Below are positions 38,908 through 48,531 of a stretch of 64,000 nucleotides of DNA, piece by piece. The stretch's first letter is position 1. The number at the start of each line of letters is the position of its first letter. The stretch lies in NCBI RefSeq assembly GCF_003600645.1, contig NZ_CP032482.1, forward strand, positions 1,364,001 to 1,428,000, written 5' to 3'. The notes beneath the pieces were generated by a model. It was not told where the DNA came from, made no database searches, and worked only from the letters and a program-made list of their open reading frames with translations. Both the position numbers and the translations under genes were made by a program. Source of the DNA: Yersinia rochesterensis (lineage in GTDB: Bacteria; Pseudomonadota; Gammaproteobacteria; Enterobacterales; Enterobacteriaceae).

Positions 38908-38927
38908 CCCCGGCCACCGTGCCGGGG
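38908..38927 (+). terminator. chiP-chiQ intercistronic hairpin
   Basis: CCCCGGC / GCCGGGG form a 7-bp GC stem with a 6-base loop and no T-run. It probably protects the chiP 3' end or lowers chiQ expression rather than terminating fully. Confidence 0.6.
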
Positions 38928-38945
38928 ACATAATGGAGTGCCACC

Positions 38946-39272
38946 ATGAAAAAAGTCCTTTTTATCATTGCCGCAGTAATGGGATTAAGTGCTTGCGCCA
39001 CACAAGGCCCAGTCCAGCCGGAAGACAGCAAACTTAAGCAAGCTTACAGTGCTTGTATTAATGCCAGCGAAGGTCAACCAGAAAGATTGATCCCGTGTCA
39101 GGCGGTGCTGAACGTCTTGAAACAAGAAAAAGCACATCAAGCTTTTACGGACAAAGAGACTGTCCGGGTATTGGATTATCAGCGTTGTATTGATGCAGCC
39201 CATACCGGCAATGGTCAAGCCTATGACGCGCAGTGTGGCAAGTTGTGGCAAGAAATTCGCAAAAAAAATTAA
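38946..39272 (+). CDS. chiQ: Chitosugar-induced verified lipoprotein ChiQ
   Basis: A 108-residue lipoprotein. The signal peptide ends in the lipobox LSAC (Cys18). The mature part has four more Cys residues (ACINAS, PCQAV, RCIDA, QCGKL) that could form two disulphides. It is the YbfN family, co-transcribed with chiP in E. coli; its exact role is unknown. GGAG lies 8 bp before the ATG. Confidence 0.93.
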   Translation: MKKVLFIIAAVMGLSACATQGPVQPEDSKLKQAYSACINASEGQPERLIPCQAVLNVLKQEKAHQAFTDKETVRVLDYQRCIDAAHTGNGQAYDAQCGKLWQEIRKKN

Positions 39273-39380
39273 TTAGATTATAAAAAACAAGTAATTAAGT
39301 TCGCGACAGAAATTTAACTAACAATAATGACTGCCAGTAGCGATTTTGGCAGTGATTATTCATTACGGATGAGGTTAGTG

Positions 39381-42056
39381 ATGAACAAATTCAGATTGAA
39401 CGCGTTAGCGGCAATAACCGCAACCTTTGGCTTGATGGGGTACGCGCATGCGGACACCACTAACCAACAGCTGGTGGATCAACTCAGCACGTTGAAAGTT
39501 AACTATAAAATACTAGATAACCGCGCTGCTGAAAATGGCGTGGATTGTGCCAGGTTGGGGGCTGACTGGGCATCATGTAATAAGGTCTTGATTACTTTGA
39601 CCAACACCGGGGATGAGATCAAAGGCCAAGATTGGGCCATTTACTTCCACAGCATCCGTCGGATTCTGACTACCGATGACGACCAATTCAAGATTACTCA
39701 CCTGACTGGCGACCTGCATAAAATTGAACCTACCGCTAAATTCGCCGGCTTCCCCGTCAATCAGGCGGTTGAAATCCCGATCACCGGCGAATACTGGCAG
39801 TTATTTGCCACTGACTTTATGCCGCGTTGGTATGCCACTTCAGGTGATGCGCAGCCAAAAGTGCTGAAAAGCACCGATACTGAGGATATTAATGAATATC
39901 TGACTCAGTTTACGGGCGATCAGTGGAAGCGCACTAAAGACGACAATAACGTGCTGATGACGCCGGCATCCCGTTTTGTTAAAAACGAAGCAGTGAAAAG
40001 GTTGGCAGCAGCTAACCTGCGCGGGCAGATTATCCCGACGCCGATGGAAGTGAAGATTCACCAACAAGATGCTGATTTGAGTCAAGGCGTTGCTCTTGAC
40101 CTGAGCGCTTTACCAAAACCAGCCGCTGATGCTGCACAACAGCGTTTTGAATTACTGGGTTTGAAGTCGGATTCCGCTGGCTTCCCGATTAAAACGCTGA
40201 TTCAACCATCTGCTTTTAAAGGTGATTTAGCCGTTTCTGGTGCCTATGAGCTGAAAATCGGCGAAAAAGGGGCGCAAGTCATAGGTTTTGACCCTGCTGG
40301 GGTGTTCTACGGTTTGCAATCGATTCTTTCTTTAGTGCCAGTTGATGGTAGCAAGAAGATTGCAACATTGGAGGCCAAAGATGCGCCGCGCTTTGAATAT
40401 CGTGGTGTCTTCCTGGATGTCGGGCGTAACTTCAAAACCAAAGATGCGGTGCTGCGTTTACTCGATCAAATGGCCGCTTACAAGCTGAACAAATTCCATT
40501 TCCACCTCAGTGATGATGAAGGCTGGCGTATTGAGATCCCAGGTTTGCCAGAACTGACGGATGTCGGTAGCAAACGTTGCCACGATTTAACGGAAACCAC
40601 CTGTTTATTGCCACAATTGGGTTCTGGCCCGGATAGTAATAATCTGGGTTCCGGCCATTTTACCCGCGCTGATTACATCGATATTCTCAAATACGCCAAG
40701 GCGCGTCAGATTGATGTCATTCCTGAAATTGATATGCCAGCCCATGCTCGTGCGGCTGTGGTATCAATGGAGGCCCGCTACAACAATTTGATGAAGCAGG
40801 GCAAAGAAAAAGAAGCCAACGAATTCCGTCTGGTCGACCCGACAGATGATTCTCAAACGACTTCAGTTCAGTTGTATGAGCGCAAAAGTTATCTCAACCC
40901 ATGTCTGGATTCTTCTAAGCGCTTTGTCGACAAAGTGATCGGCGAAATGGCTCAGATGCATAAAGAAGCCGGTATGCCGCTAAACACTTGGCATTTTGGC
41001 GGCGATGAGGCCAAGAACATCCGTCTGGGGGCCGGGTTCCAGGACAAAAATAGCCCGATTGAGCCGGGCAAAGGCATCATTGATAAGAGTGTTGAAGATA
41101 AGCCGTGGGCCAAATCACAGGTTTGTCAGGACATGGTCAAGCAAGGAAAAATTCAGGATGTTGAGCATCTTTCCAGCCACTTCGCCATTGAAGTCAGCAA
41201 GCTGGTGAATGCCCATGGCATCGAAAAAATGCAAGCCTGGCAAGATGGCCTTAAAGATGCCAAAGATTCGAAAGATTTTGCGACCAAACGTGTGGGCGTT
41301 AACTTCTGGGATACCCTCTATTGGGGCGGGGCCGATTCAGTCAATGATTGGGCCAATAAAGGCTATGAAGTGGTCGCGTCCAACCCGGACTATGTCTATT
41401 TCGACATGCCGTATGAAGTTAACCCAAATGAACGCGGTTATTACTGGGCAACTCGCTTCAACGACGAAGCCAAAGTCTTCAGTTTCGCGCCGGATAACAT
41501 GCCGCAAAATGCTGAAACCTCGGTCGACCGCGACGGTAATCACTTCAGCGCCAAGAGTGACAAACCTTGGCCGGGTGTGCAGGGTATTTCAGGCCAATCA
41601 TGGAATGAAACTGTTCGGACTGACGAACAGATGGAATACATGATTTTCCCACGGGTATTGCCGCTGGCCGAACGTGCCTGGCATCGTGCGCCATGGGAGC
41701 AAGATTACCAAGCAGGTCGCGAGTACAAAGGTGGCGAAACCCATAGGGTCGATACTAAGGCGTTGAACTCAGATTGGCAGCGTTTTGCCAATATTATGGG
41801 ACAACGTGAATTGGCGAAACTGGATAAAGCCGGTGTTGCTTACCGCTTACCGGTTCCGGGGGCGCGTGTCGTTGCAGGGGAGTTGGAAGCTAACATTTCC
41901 TTGCCGGGGCTGATTATCGAGTATTCCACTGATGGCGGTAAGCAATGGCAGAAATATGATGTCAAAGCCCAACCTAAAGTCAGCGGTGACGTGTTGATTC
42001 GCTCGACAAGTCCGGATGGTAAACGTAGTAGCCGGGCAGAGCCGGTTAAAGTCTGA
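39381..42056 (+). CDS. chb: Exported beta-N-acetylhexosaminidase (chitobiase), GH20
   Basis: An 891-residue glycoside hydrolase family 20 enzyme that splits chitobiose and short chitooligosaccharides to GlcNAc. A signal peptide (about residues 1-24, GYAHA-DTT) directs it out of the cytoplasm. An N-terminal carbohydrate-binding-like domain (to about 190) and the GH20b domain precede the catalytic barrel, which has [26 protein letters not shown] and the catalytic Asp-Glu pair in [10 protein letters not shown] (about residue 545). A C-terminal beta domain ends the protein. I chose the ATG at 39381, which starts a clean signal peptide and has GAGG upstream; a start at 39327 would add 18 residues. 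E. coli lacks this gene at the locus. Confidence 0.92.
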   Translation: MNKFRLNALAAITATFGLMGYAHADTTNQQLVDQLSTLKVNYKILDNRAAENGVDCARLGADWASCNKVLITLTNTGDEIKGQDWAIYFHSIRRILTTDDDQFKITHLTGDLHKIEPTAKFAGFPVNQAVEIPITGEYWQLFATDFMPRWYATSGDAQPKVLKSTDTEDINEYLTQFTGDQWKRTKDDNNVLMTPASRFVKNEAVKRLAAANLRGQIIPTPMEVKIHQQDADLSQGVALDLSALPKPAADAAQQRFELLGLKSDSAGFPIKTLIQPSAFKGDLAVSGAYELKIGEKGAQVIGFDPAGVFYGLQSILSLVPVDGSKKIATLEAKDAPRFEYRGVFLDVGRNFKTKDAVLRLLDQMAAYKLNKFHFHLSDDEGWRIEIPGLPELTDVGSKRCHDLTETTCLLPQLGSGPDSNNLGSGHFTRADYIDILKYAKARQIDVIPEIDMPAHARAAVVSMEARYNNLMKQGKEKEANEFRLVDPTDDSQTTSVQLYERKSYLNPCLDSSKRFVDKVIGEMAQMHKEAGMPLNTWHFGGDEAKNIRLGAGFQDKNSPIEPGKGIIDKSVEDKPWAKSQVCQDMVKQGKIQDVEHLSSHFAIEVSKLVNAHGIEKMQAWQDGLKDAKDSKDFATKRVGVNFWDTLYWGGADSVNDWANKGYEVVASNPDYVYFDMPYEVNPNERGYYWATRFNDEAKVFSFAPDNMPQNAETSVDRDGNHFSAKSDKPWPGVQGISGQSWNETVRTDEQMEYMIFPRVLPLAERAWHRAPWEQDYQAGREYKGGETHRVDTKALNSDWQRFANIMGQRELAKLDKAGVAYRLPVPGARVVAGELEANISLPGLIIEYSTDGGKQWQKYDVKAQPKVSGDVLIRSTSPDGKRSSRAEPVKV

Positions 42057-42108
42057 TTATTGCTGTCAAAGTGCTGTGTCTGATGTTAACTCCTGTTTGC
42101 CAGGCTTT

Positions 42109-42235
42109 TATACCCGTTATACTTCAAGCTGCATGTGCGTTGGCTGTCTTTGTTCGCCCCAGTCACTGACTTGTGTCAGCTCCTAGGGATTCGCTCAATT
42201 GCCGCCTTCCTGCAACTCGAATTATTTAGGGTATA
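42109..42235. repeat. ERIC (IRU) element E, 127 bp
   Basis: TATACCCGTTATACTTCAAG through ATTATTTAGGGTATA, with core CACTGACTTGTGTCAGCTCC. It lies between the chb stop and its terminator, so it is probably transcribed as part of the chb 3' untranslated region. Confidence 0.88.
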
Positions 42236-42274
42236 GGTAAACAACATTATGTGAAGTTGAGTTGATGGTTTTTT

Positions 42275-42298
42275 CCCCGGCGAGTCCGGGGTTTTTTT
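42275..42298 (+). terminator. chb terminator
   Basis: CCCCGG / CCGGGG stem with loop CGAGT followed by seven T residues, 219 bp after the chb stop. It ends the chiP-chiQ-chb unit. Confidence 0.92.
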
Positions 42299-42498
42299 GT
42301 TTCAAATTCATGTGAATGGCCATTAAATGAGTAATGAAAAAATGAATTTGTCACGAAGAGAGGGATGCAGGAGATCAGTAACAAAAATGACCACCTGACT
42401 CCCAACTGAAATAACTTGTGGGAAAGGCGGCCATCTTGCGAATTGCTTATTTCAGCATTATGTGAAAATCTTTATATGATCAATGAGATAAAACCATA

Positions 42499-42945
42499 TT
42501 ATTTTGGATCGTGCGCAGACTCGTCTTCACGGCAATTGCCAGTGGCACAGTGGCCATAGAGATACAGGCTATGATTGGTCAGCTTGATGCCATGCTTTTC
42601 AGCAATATCACGTTGCTGTTTTTCAATCTCTTCATTGCTAAATTCAATCACTTTGCCGCAATCCAAGCAAATCAGATGATCGTGATGATGCTGTTGCGTC
42701 AATTCAAAGACTGATTTACCGCCTTCGAAATTGTGGCGGGTCACAATACCGGCATCATCAAACTGGTTCAGTACGCGGTAAACCGTCGCCAGACCAATTT
42801 CTTCACCGATATCGATCAGCTTTTTATAAAGATCTTCCGCGCTGACGTGATGGTTAACCGGATCTTGTAACACTTCCAGAATCTTAAGCCGGGGCAGCGT
42901 TACTTTAAGGCCTGCATTTTTTAAGGCTTTGTTGTTGTCAGTCAT
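42499..42945 (-). CDS. fur: Ferric uptake regulator Fur
   Basis: A 148-residue metalloregulator, same length as E. coli Fur. The winged-helix DNA-binding domain covers residues 1-80. The metal-site segments are the His-rich QQHHHDHLICLDCGKVIEF (about residues 86-104, with the CxxC zinc pair) and the C-terminal HCATGNCRED. With Fe(II) it represses iron uptake genes. It lies next to fldA as in E. coli, but an ERIC copy sits between them. Confidence 0.98.
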   Translation of the reverse strand: MTDNNKALKNAGLKVTLPRLKILEVLQDPVNHHVSAEDLYKKLIDIGEEIGLATVYRVLNQFDDAGIVTRHNFEGGKSVFELTQQHHHDHLICLDCGKVIEFSNEEIEKQQRDIAEKHGIKLTNHSLYLYGHCATGNCREDESAHDPK

Positions 42946-43239
42946 GCGGATTCAGTCCTATTACTATCGATTCAAATTAAGGCCGTTCAGCCTATGACAT
43001 CCGTGGCGCAATATTCTCAATTGCGTCTCATTATAGAACTGCTAGCCCCAAATGAAAACCGTGGTTGTTAACAAAGATATAATTGCACACTTTGCCCCAT
43101 TAATCATGCAATGTATTGATGGGTGGGATTGTTGCATCATTTAAGTATATGGTTGCTGGGTGTAACGTTACAAATTTGTAGCGGTTTATTTTCATTTTGC
43201 ACGGATGAATATGCGGATCTGTGGGCGGCTTAACAAGTC

Positions 43240-43353
43240 TATTCGTCATCCTTCAAGCTGCATGTGCGTTGGCTGCTCTCGTTACTCGGCCAGTCAATGA
43301 TTCGGGCCTCACTCACTTGCCGCTTTCCTGCAACTCGAATTATTTAGGGTATA
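43240..43353. repeat. ERIC (IRU) element F, internally shortened (about 114 bp)
   Basis: TATTCGTCATCCTTCAAGCT through AATTATTTAGGGTATA. It closely resembles element E at both ends, but the core is degraded (CAGTCAATGATTCGGGCC) and about 13 bp shorter. Confidence 0.8.
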
Positions 43354-43376
43354 TAGCGAGAGGCGTTAGAGGTAAC

Positions 43377-43416
43377 GGAAACGCGGTTTGATGTTTAACA
43401 TCACCCTCGCGTTTCC
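43377..43416 (-). terminator. fldA 3' hairpin
   Basis: GGAAACGCG / CGCGTTTCC (9-bp stem) encloses a second dyad TGATG-TTAAA-CATCA. It lies 11 bp after the fldA stop. No T-run follows, so it may stabilise the message or act with another factor. Confidence 0.6.
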
Positions 43417-43427
43417 GACACGGCAAG

Positions 43428-43955
43428 TTAACCGGTAATTTCAGCGAGATTCAGTTCTTCACTGATCTGTTTTACCCAAGCGCTAACACGTTCATTCGTC
43501 AATTCTGGCTGGCGATCTTCATCAATAGCTAAACCGACAAAGTGATCATCATCCGCCAAGCCTTTGGAGGCTTCGAAGTGGTAGCCTGCGGTTGGCCAGT
43601 GGCCGACAATAGCAGCACCGCGTGGTTCGATGATATCGCGCACAGTCCCCATCGCATCACAGAAATATTCTGCGTAATCTTCTTGGTCGCCGCAACCGAA
43701 CAACGCGACCAGCTTGCCGTTGAAATCGATCTCTTCCAGTGTCGGGAAGAAATCATCCCAATCACACTGGGCTTCACCGTAATACCAGGTTGGGATACCG
43801 ATCAGCAGAATATCGAAGCCTTCTAAATCTTCTTTGCTGCTTTTGGCAATGTCATGAACCTCAGCAACATCTTTGCCCAGTTGCTTTTGGATCATCTTGG
43901 CAATGTTTTCGGTATTGCCAGTATCGCTGCCAAAGAAAATGCCTACAGTTGCCAT
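43428..43955 (-). CDS. fldA: Flavodoxin FldA
   Basis: A 175-residue FMN electron carrier, needed in biotin, methionine and isoprenoid synthesis. The phosphate-binding loop is IFFGSDTGNTENIA (residues 6-19), the flanking loops GIPTWYYGEAQCDWDD and LFGCGDQEDYAEYFCDA cover the FMN ring. I chose the ATG at 43955 (MATVGIFFGSDTG), matching the E. coli start and length (176); the frame extends upstream by 19 residues without family support. Confidence 0.97.
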   Translation of the reverse strand: MATVGIFFGSDTGNTENIAKMIQKQLGKDVAEVHDIAKSSKEDLEGFDILLIGIPTWYYGEAQCDWDDFFPTLEEIDFNGKLVALFGCGDQEDYAEYFCDAMGTVRDIIEPRGAAIVGHWPTAGYHFEASKGLADDDHFVGLAIDEDRQPELTNERVSAWVKQISEELNLAEITG

Positions 43956-44102
43956 ATAACTTAATACCCTTAAATTCAAATAGTTATGCAAATTACTGAG
44001 CGCTCTGCCCAATAATATAACACATGTATAGGGCCATATAATGCCAGAAAATCTCGCCAGGCCGATATCAAGTTTATGCGATATAAAATTTTTGTGAGTC
44101 GC

Positions 44103-44129
44103 TCAACCTTATAACGTCATTGCCGATAA
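44103..44129 (+). promoter_or_regulatory. Candidate sigma-28 (FliA) flagellar promoter for the chemoreceptor gene
   Basis: GCCGATAA (44122-44129) is a perfect sigma-28 -10 element. Eleven bases upstream is TCAACCTT (44103-44110), five of eight matches to TAAAGTTT. The spacing is exactly that of the consensus. It lies about 170 bp before the receptor ATG and reads toward it. Confidence 0.65.
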
Positions 44130-44302
44130 CCTTCATGTAACCGAAAGGTTGCAATTTGCGGTGCCAAGGGGGAAACCGTCAAATGAAAATTTGCCGGGAA
44201 AGGAGTTGTCGTTAGCTGTATGGAACGTCCTTTATTGCTTTTCGGTCATCAAATAACACCAGGTTTTTAACGGTAACTATCCGATATATAAGGGGAACTA
44301 AC

Positions 44303-45961
44303 ATGCAGTTTTTAAGAAATATTACCATCAGAGCCGCACTACTTTGGGTGCTTGGGGCTTTTTGCCTGCTATGGGGCGGAGTATCGGGTTATACATTGTT
44401 ATCACTGAATCAACTAACACAATCCACTAATGCCAGCAGTGTGTTGGTTGAAAATATGAATTTGGTCAATCAGGGGACGGATCAATATTTTCGGATGGTT
44501 ACACGCCTGGCCCGTTCAGTAGATTATCGACAGGGCGGTAATATTGCGGATGCCGATAAAGAACTCAAATCATCCAATGTTGCACTTGAGAATCTGAAAA
44601 AAAAGTTGGCGCAGTTTAAAGCCATCGACCATGCACAAATTGACCCCGCATTGGTGAATGGGGTGATTGATGGGTGGAGCGGATTAATTGATCAGGGTGT
44701 GACGCCGCTGTATCAGGCGGCAATGGATAACAATAGCGCAGTCTATGAGGACTTAGCCAAAAAAACAGTGCCAGCGCTAAGTCGCCAATATGGATCTGTT
44801 GTGGAGGATTTTAATCATGCCGCCTCTAAAGCCATCGGTGTGGCTAAAGAGCAATTTGCTCGTCTGACCAAAATCAGTAGCATGATATTAATCTCTGCTT
44901 TGGTGGCGGGATTAGTGATTTTGCTAGTAACGGATCGCTACCTGGTCATCAACATGGTGCGCCCGCTGGATGATATTCGCGCACATTTTCGGGTGATTGC
45001 TTCAGGCCAGCTTGGGCAGCCCATCGCGGATTTTGGTCGTAACTGTGTCGGGCAATTGTTTCCACTGCTACGTGATGTGCAGGCCAGTTTAGCTAACACG
45101 GTAAAAGCTATCCGCAGCAGCACGGATGGGATTTATCACGGGGCGGCAGAAATTTCTGCCGGTAATACGGATTTATCATCGCGCACTGAGCAGCAGGCGG
45201 CGGCGTTGGAAGAGACAGCCGCGAGTATGGAGCAGTTGACGGCAACGGTAAAACATAATGCAGATAATGCACATCACGCTAGTCAACTGGCGGCAAATGC
45301 TTCTATCACCGCCAAAAAAGGGGGGGCGCTGGTGGCCGATGTGGTGCATACCATGGATGATATCTCCGCTAGTTCACGCAAAATAGCCGAAATTACCACG
45401 GTAATTAACAGTATTGCTTTCCAGACCAATATTCTGGCACTAAATGCCGCCGTTGAAGCGGCCAGAGCCGGAGAGCAAGGTCGGGGGTTCGCCGTGGTCG
45501 CCAGTGAAGTCCGCAATCTTGCTCAGCGCAGTGCACAGGCGGCGAAAGAGATTGATAGCTTAATAACCGAATCAGTAAGCCGTGTTAGCAGCGGTTCGGC
45601 ATTGGTAGAAAGTGCCGGGATAACCATGGATGAAATTGTTCGTTCCATCACCAATGTCACAGATTTAATGGGCGAGATAGCCTCGGCGTCTGATGAGCAA
45701 AGTAAAGGCATCACTCAGGTCGGGCAGGCGGTGGCGGAGATGGACAGTGTGACTCAGCAAAATGCTGCGCTGGTGCAGCAAGCTTCCCGAGCGGCGGCTT
45801 CGCTGGAGGAACAGGCGGCTCAGTTAAACCAAGCGGTAGCCGTGTTTAAATTGCGGTCAGATGATGAGCGAGCCAAACCGGTAACCAAACCTCGGGCTAC
45901 GGTTTTAGCGGCGACGCCGACGAGTAAGGTGGATAACAACACAAACTGGGAAACTTTCTAG
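44303..45961 (+). CDS. Methyl-accepting chemotaxis protein (Tar/Tsr class)
   Basis: A 552-residue inner membrane chemoreceptor. TM1 is at about residues 10-32, a periplasmic four-helix ligand domain follows to about 190, TM2 ([19 protein letters not shown]) at about 192-212, then a HAMP domain and the signalling coiled coil. The hairpin tip contains [20 protein letters not shown] and [18 protein letters not shown], which contact CheA and CheW. Methylation helices flank it. It ends in the pentapeptide NWETF, the CheR/CheB docking site, so it should be a high-abundance type receptor. Ligand unknown. E. coli has no receptor at this locus. Confidence 0.93.
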   Translation: MQFLRNITIRAALLWVLGAFCLLWGGVSGYTLLSLNQLTQSTNASSVLVENMNLVNQGTDQYFRMVTRLARSVDYRQGGNIADADKELKSSNVALENLKKKLAQFKAIDHAQIDPALVNGVIDGWSGLIDQGVTPLYQAAMDNNSAVYEDLAKKTVPALSRQYGSVVEDFNHAASKAIGVAKEQFARLTKISSMILISALVAGLVILLVTDRYLVINMVRPLDDIRAHFRVIASGQLGQPIADFGRNCVGQLFPLLRDVQASLANTVKAIRSSTDGIYHGAAEISAGNTDLSSRTEQQAAALEETAASMEQLTATVKHNADNAHHASQLAANASITAKKGGALVADVVHTMDDISASSRKIAEITTVINSIAFQTNILALNAAVEAARAGEQGRGFAVVASEVRNLAQRSAQAAKEIDSLITESVSRVSSGSALVESAGITMDEIVRSITNVTDLMGEIASASDEQSKGITQVGQAVAEMDSVTQQNAALVQQASRAAASLEEQAAQLNQAVAVFKLRSDDERAKPVTKPRATVLAATPTSKVDNNTNWETF

Positions 45962-46007
45962 CTCTATTTTTCAAAGACTGTTTTTCAAAAACGACTGTAA
46001 GGATATT

Positions 46008-46035
46008 GGCGTGGCGTAATCACTTACGCCACGCC
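46008..46035. terminator. Perfect 12-bp hairpin between convergent mcp and ybfE
   Basis: GGCGTGGCGTAA and TTACGCCACGCC are perfect complements with loop TCAC. No T-run follows on either strand. Its place between convergent genes suggests transcription termination or message protection for both. Confidence 0.65.
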
Positions 46036-46043
46036 GTCGTGAT

Positions 46044-46104
46044 AACCGATGGGGGTAAAACCAATGGGGTTGAAACCAATGGGGGCTAAAACCGACAGGA
46101 TTAA
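46044..46104. repeat. Four-copy 15-bp tandem repeat overlapping the ybfE stop
   Basis: Units are AACCGATGGGGGTAA, AACCAATGGGGTTGA, AACCAATGGGGGCTAA and AACCGACAGGATTAA. The last unit contains the ybfE stop codon (46101-46103). Confidence 0.8.
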
Positions 46105-46388
46105 AACCCTTTTTGTGAGTGTTCTAATTGAGCCAGTAACATCTGTTCAATCAGTTCACTACGGCTGATGTTACGCTGCTCAGCAAGGCTATTGAGAGCA
46201 TCGACGGCATCGGCATTAATCTTCAGTTCCACGCGTCGTAAGCCACGTACTTTATCGCGCCGTAGTTGATTTCGCTTATTAATTCTAAGCTGTTCATCAC
46301 GGGATAATGGGTTTGTTTTCGGGCGCCCCGGACGGCGTTCATCTGCGAACAGATCCAGCGTCGTGCGATCCGTTTGTTCTTTTGCCAT
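46101..46388 (-). CDS. ybfE: YbfE, LexA-regulated protein with ribbon-helix-helix-like C-terminus
   Basis: A 95-residue basic protein nearly identical to E. coli YbfE in its N-terminal half (MAKEQTDRTTLDLFADERRPG, then RPKTNPLSRDEQLRINKRNQ). The C-terminal half (VELKINADAVDALNSLAEQRNISRSELIEQMLL) fits a ribbon-helix-helix / CopG-type fold. E. coli ybfE is listed as LexA-controlled. I see no LexA box here; instead a perfect 18-bp palindrome lies 26 bp upstream of the ATG. Function unknown. Confidence 0.92.
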   Translation of the reverse strand: MAKEQTDRTTLDLFADERRPGRPKTNPLSRDEQLRINKRNQLRRDKVRGLRRVELKINADAVDALNSLAEQRNISRSELIEQMLLAQLEHSQKGF

Positions 46389-46770
46389 AGGTAGCGGTAC
46401 TACAAGGGATTTACATCAGAAATTTCTGATGATTCGTTTTACACGTTTCAGGCCGATACCTTCATTAGTTGACATCGCTCATAACCCTGCAATGTCAACT
46501 AATTTCAGTATGAACTAACAGCCTGAATTTGCATTTGCCACCAAACTCCGCAGCAAATTTATAGCGCGCCATAATACCCTAGCCAACCGAGCAACGACAA
46601 TGCTTTACTGTGATTAGATTGGTCTAATTCATTCTTTTTCGCACAATTTTTCCACAGGAAATACATTTCTTTTCCCCAGGGTATGATTTTTAATCAACAT
46701 CCATTGCGCGCGGTTCATTTTTTGTTCAGCACTATTTTTCGCCACGGCTGTTTTCAGTGATAAAACAGCT
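46389..46770. other. ybfE upstream / ybfF downstream region
   Basis: 382 bp. Apart from the palindrome at 46414-46431, and a short inverted pair TTGACAT/ATGTCAA at about 46469-46498, I see no gene and no clear terminator for ybfF. Confidence 0.4.
46414..46431. promoter_or_regulatory. Perfect 18-bp palindrome upstream of ybfE
   Basis: CATCAGAAATTTCTGATG is a perfect dyad. Its position, 26 bp before the ybfE start, fits an operator. It does not match LexA, Fur, NagC or CRP. Confidence 0.55.
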
Positions 46771-47532
46771 TTAATCTATAAATCGGTGAATTGCGCGTAA
46801 CACAGAATCCGGTTTTTCCGCATGAACCCAGTGGCCGGTTCCGGCAACGACATGAGCTCGGGCTTGCGGAAACTGGCGCGCAATCTCATCGCGATAACTG
46901 TCTTGAATATAGGGCGACAGTTCACCGCGAATAAACAAAATAGGGTGTGAGCTAGGGGGGATCGGCTGCCAGCCAACAATATTTCCGTATTGATCCCACA
47001 ATGCGGGCACGTTAAACCGCCATTCTCCATTGTGGAATGATTTCAATAAGAACTGAATAACGCCGTCTTCTTTTATGAATTCGCGCATCAACTGAGCGGC
47101 TTCCTGGCGTTGCGTCACACCCGCGGCACTGACCGCATTAAGGGCGGCGAAAATGGTTTCATGGCGGCGCACTTGATAACTGATCGGCGCGATATCTATC
47201 GCGACCAGTTTTTCAATGCGCTCGGGTGCGATTGGCGTCATGGCCATTGCCACTTTACCGCCCATGGAATGGCCGATAATAATCGCTTTTTCTATCCTGA
47301 GGTTATCCATCAACTCCAGCACATCCTGCGCCATGCAAGGGTAATTCACTGTTGGTGAGCGAGGGGATAAACCGTGGTCGCGCAAATCGACCTGAATCAC
47401 GTCATGGTCTTGATGTAAGTCACGGGCCAGTACCCCGAGGTTATCCAAGTTACCAAATAGCCCATGGATCAGAATAATGGGTAGGGAAGGGCTAGGAGAA
47501 AGTGCATTTTGTAAGCGGAAGTTTAATTTCAT
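46771..47532 (-). CDS. ybfF: Alpha/beta-hydrolase esterase YbfF
   Basis: A 253-residue cytoplasmic alpha/beta-hydrolase acting on short acyl esters and acyl-CoA in E. coli. The oxyanion region is LIHGLFGNLDNLG, the nucleophile elbow is IGHSMGGKVAM (Ser about 87), the acid lies in the region before SPYIQDSYRDE, and the catalytic His is in AGTGHWVHAEKPD. I chose the ATG at 47532 (MKLNFRLQ), which aligns with E. coli MKLNIRAQ; in-frame Met codons lie 4, 8 and 21 codons upstream and none has a strong ribosome binding site. Confidence 0.93.
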   Translation of the reverse strand: MKLNFRLQNALSPSPSLPIILIHGLFGNLDNLGVLARDLHQDHDVIQVDLRDHGLSPRSPTVNYPCMAQDVLELMDNLRIEKAIIIGHSMGGKVAMAMTPIAPERIEKLVAIDIAPISYQVRRHETIFAALNAVSAAGVTQRQEAAQLMREFIKEDGVIQFLLKSFHNGEWRFNVPALWDQYGNIVGWQPIPPSSHPILFIRGELSPYIQDSYRDEIARQFPQARAHVVAGTGHWVHAEKPDSVLRAIHRFID

Positions 47533-47975
47533 GGCGATGTTCATACAGAGAGACATTCTGCTTAGGTTAGCATGACTGAATGTACTTGAAACCAAAAGTG
47601 AGAATGAATGTTATCTGCCATTATCCGGGCAGATAAATCAATCAATCCTTTCTGTGGTTAGTATTTCTACAGCATCTTCATCCTATGAGGTTCTCCAATT
47701 TAAGTATTGGTCACTGCTGCTCTTGGATGCTGATAAATAACCCTCTGCTGCTTAATTACCTATCTAATCATGCTGTTTAGTGATCCAATCATATTGGCGG
47801 CAATCCAAAGTCATTGAGGGGAAAGTTGGATGCCCCCCTAGAGTCTGTTAATCTAACGGAAAGTGGCGAAGTATCGTGAAACCAGATGGTTGAAAAATGT
47901 AGATCAAAATTAAATTTTTCATGAACTGTCATAAAGAATATATAAAAATCAATTGAATTATTGTTTTGGATAAAG
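47533..47975. other. Divergent ybfF / seqA intergenic region
   Basis: 443 bp between divergent starts. It is AT-rich near seqA and holds no gene, ERIC repeat or tRNA. GATC sites are sparse, at about 47773 and 47902. Promoters were not fixed. Confidence 0.4.
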
Positions 47976-48518
47976 ATGAAAACTATTGAACTCGACGAAG
48001 AGCTTTATCGCTATATCGCCAGCCATACGCAACACATTGGTGAGAGCGCGTCCGATATTTTGCGGCGCATGTTGAAGTTTACGGCCGGTCAGCCGATACC
48101 CAGCTTATCTACTCATAACTTATCAGCTAATAATGAAGTAGCCAAAATAGCGCCAGCTTCGGCGCCACGGGATCGCGTACGCGCAGTCCGTGAGTTGCTG
48201 CTGTCCGATGAGTATGCTGAGCAAAATAGGGCGGTTAACCGCTTTATGTTGGTGTTATCAACACTTTATACCCTAGATGCGCAGGCATTTGCCGAGGCGA
48301 CCGAATCTTTACATGGCCGTACTCGGGTTTATTTTGCCGGTGACCAACAGACTTTGTTGCAAAACGGGACACACACCAAGCCCAAACATGTCCCCGGTAC
48401 GCCATACTGGGTGATTACTAATACCAATACCGAGCGTAAACGCAGTATGGTGCAACATATCATGCTGACAATGCAGTTCCCGCCAGACTTGACCGATAAA
48501 GTGTGCGGGACTATCTAA
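47976..48518 (+). CDS. seqA: Replication initiation negative regulator SeqA
   Basis: A 180-residue DNA-binding protein that sequesters hemimethylated GATC sites at oriC and trails forks. The N-terminal oligomerisation domain is MKTIELDEELYRYIASHTQH followed by IGESASDILRRML; a linker is followed by the C-terminal DNA-binding domain, with the conserved PYWVITNTNTERKRSMV that reads hemimethylated GATC. I chose the ATG at 47976 (MKTIELDEELY, GGATAAAG upstream), matching E. coli; an earlier ATG at 47961 adds five residues. pgm follows, as in E. coli. Confidence 0.97.
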   Translation: MKTIELDEELYRYIASHTQHIGESASDILRRMLKFTAGQPIPSLSTHNLSANNEVAKIAPASAPRDRVRAVRELLLSDEYAEQNRAVNRFMLVLSTLYTLDAQAFAEATESLHGRTRVYFAGDQQTLLQNGTHTKPKHVPGTPYWVITNTNTERKRSMVQHIMLTMQFPPDLTDKVCGTI

Positions 48519-48531
48519 TTTCGTTGAAACA

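Larger units (their letters stand above)
42946..43427. other. fldA-fur intergenic region
   Basis: 482 bp, holding ERIC element F, the fldA 3' hairpin, and the fur promoter region. A perfect 12-bp palindrome TGTAACGTTACA lies at 43161-43172; I do not recognise the regulator. No Fur box was convincing. Confidence 0.4.

Noticed and set aside
42946-43060. Fur autoregulatory box before fur
   Set aside because: The AT-rich stretch ATAATGAGACGCAATTGAGA has too few matches to the GATAATGATAATCATTATC consensus.
43161-43172. TGTAACGTTACA palindrome upstream of fur
   Set aside because: A 12-bp perfect dyad can arise by chance in this much AT-rich spacer, and no known regulator fits; kept only as a note.
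46389-46500. LexA box for ybfE
   Set aside because: No CTGT-N8-ACAG sequence was found upstream of ybfE in this window.
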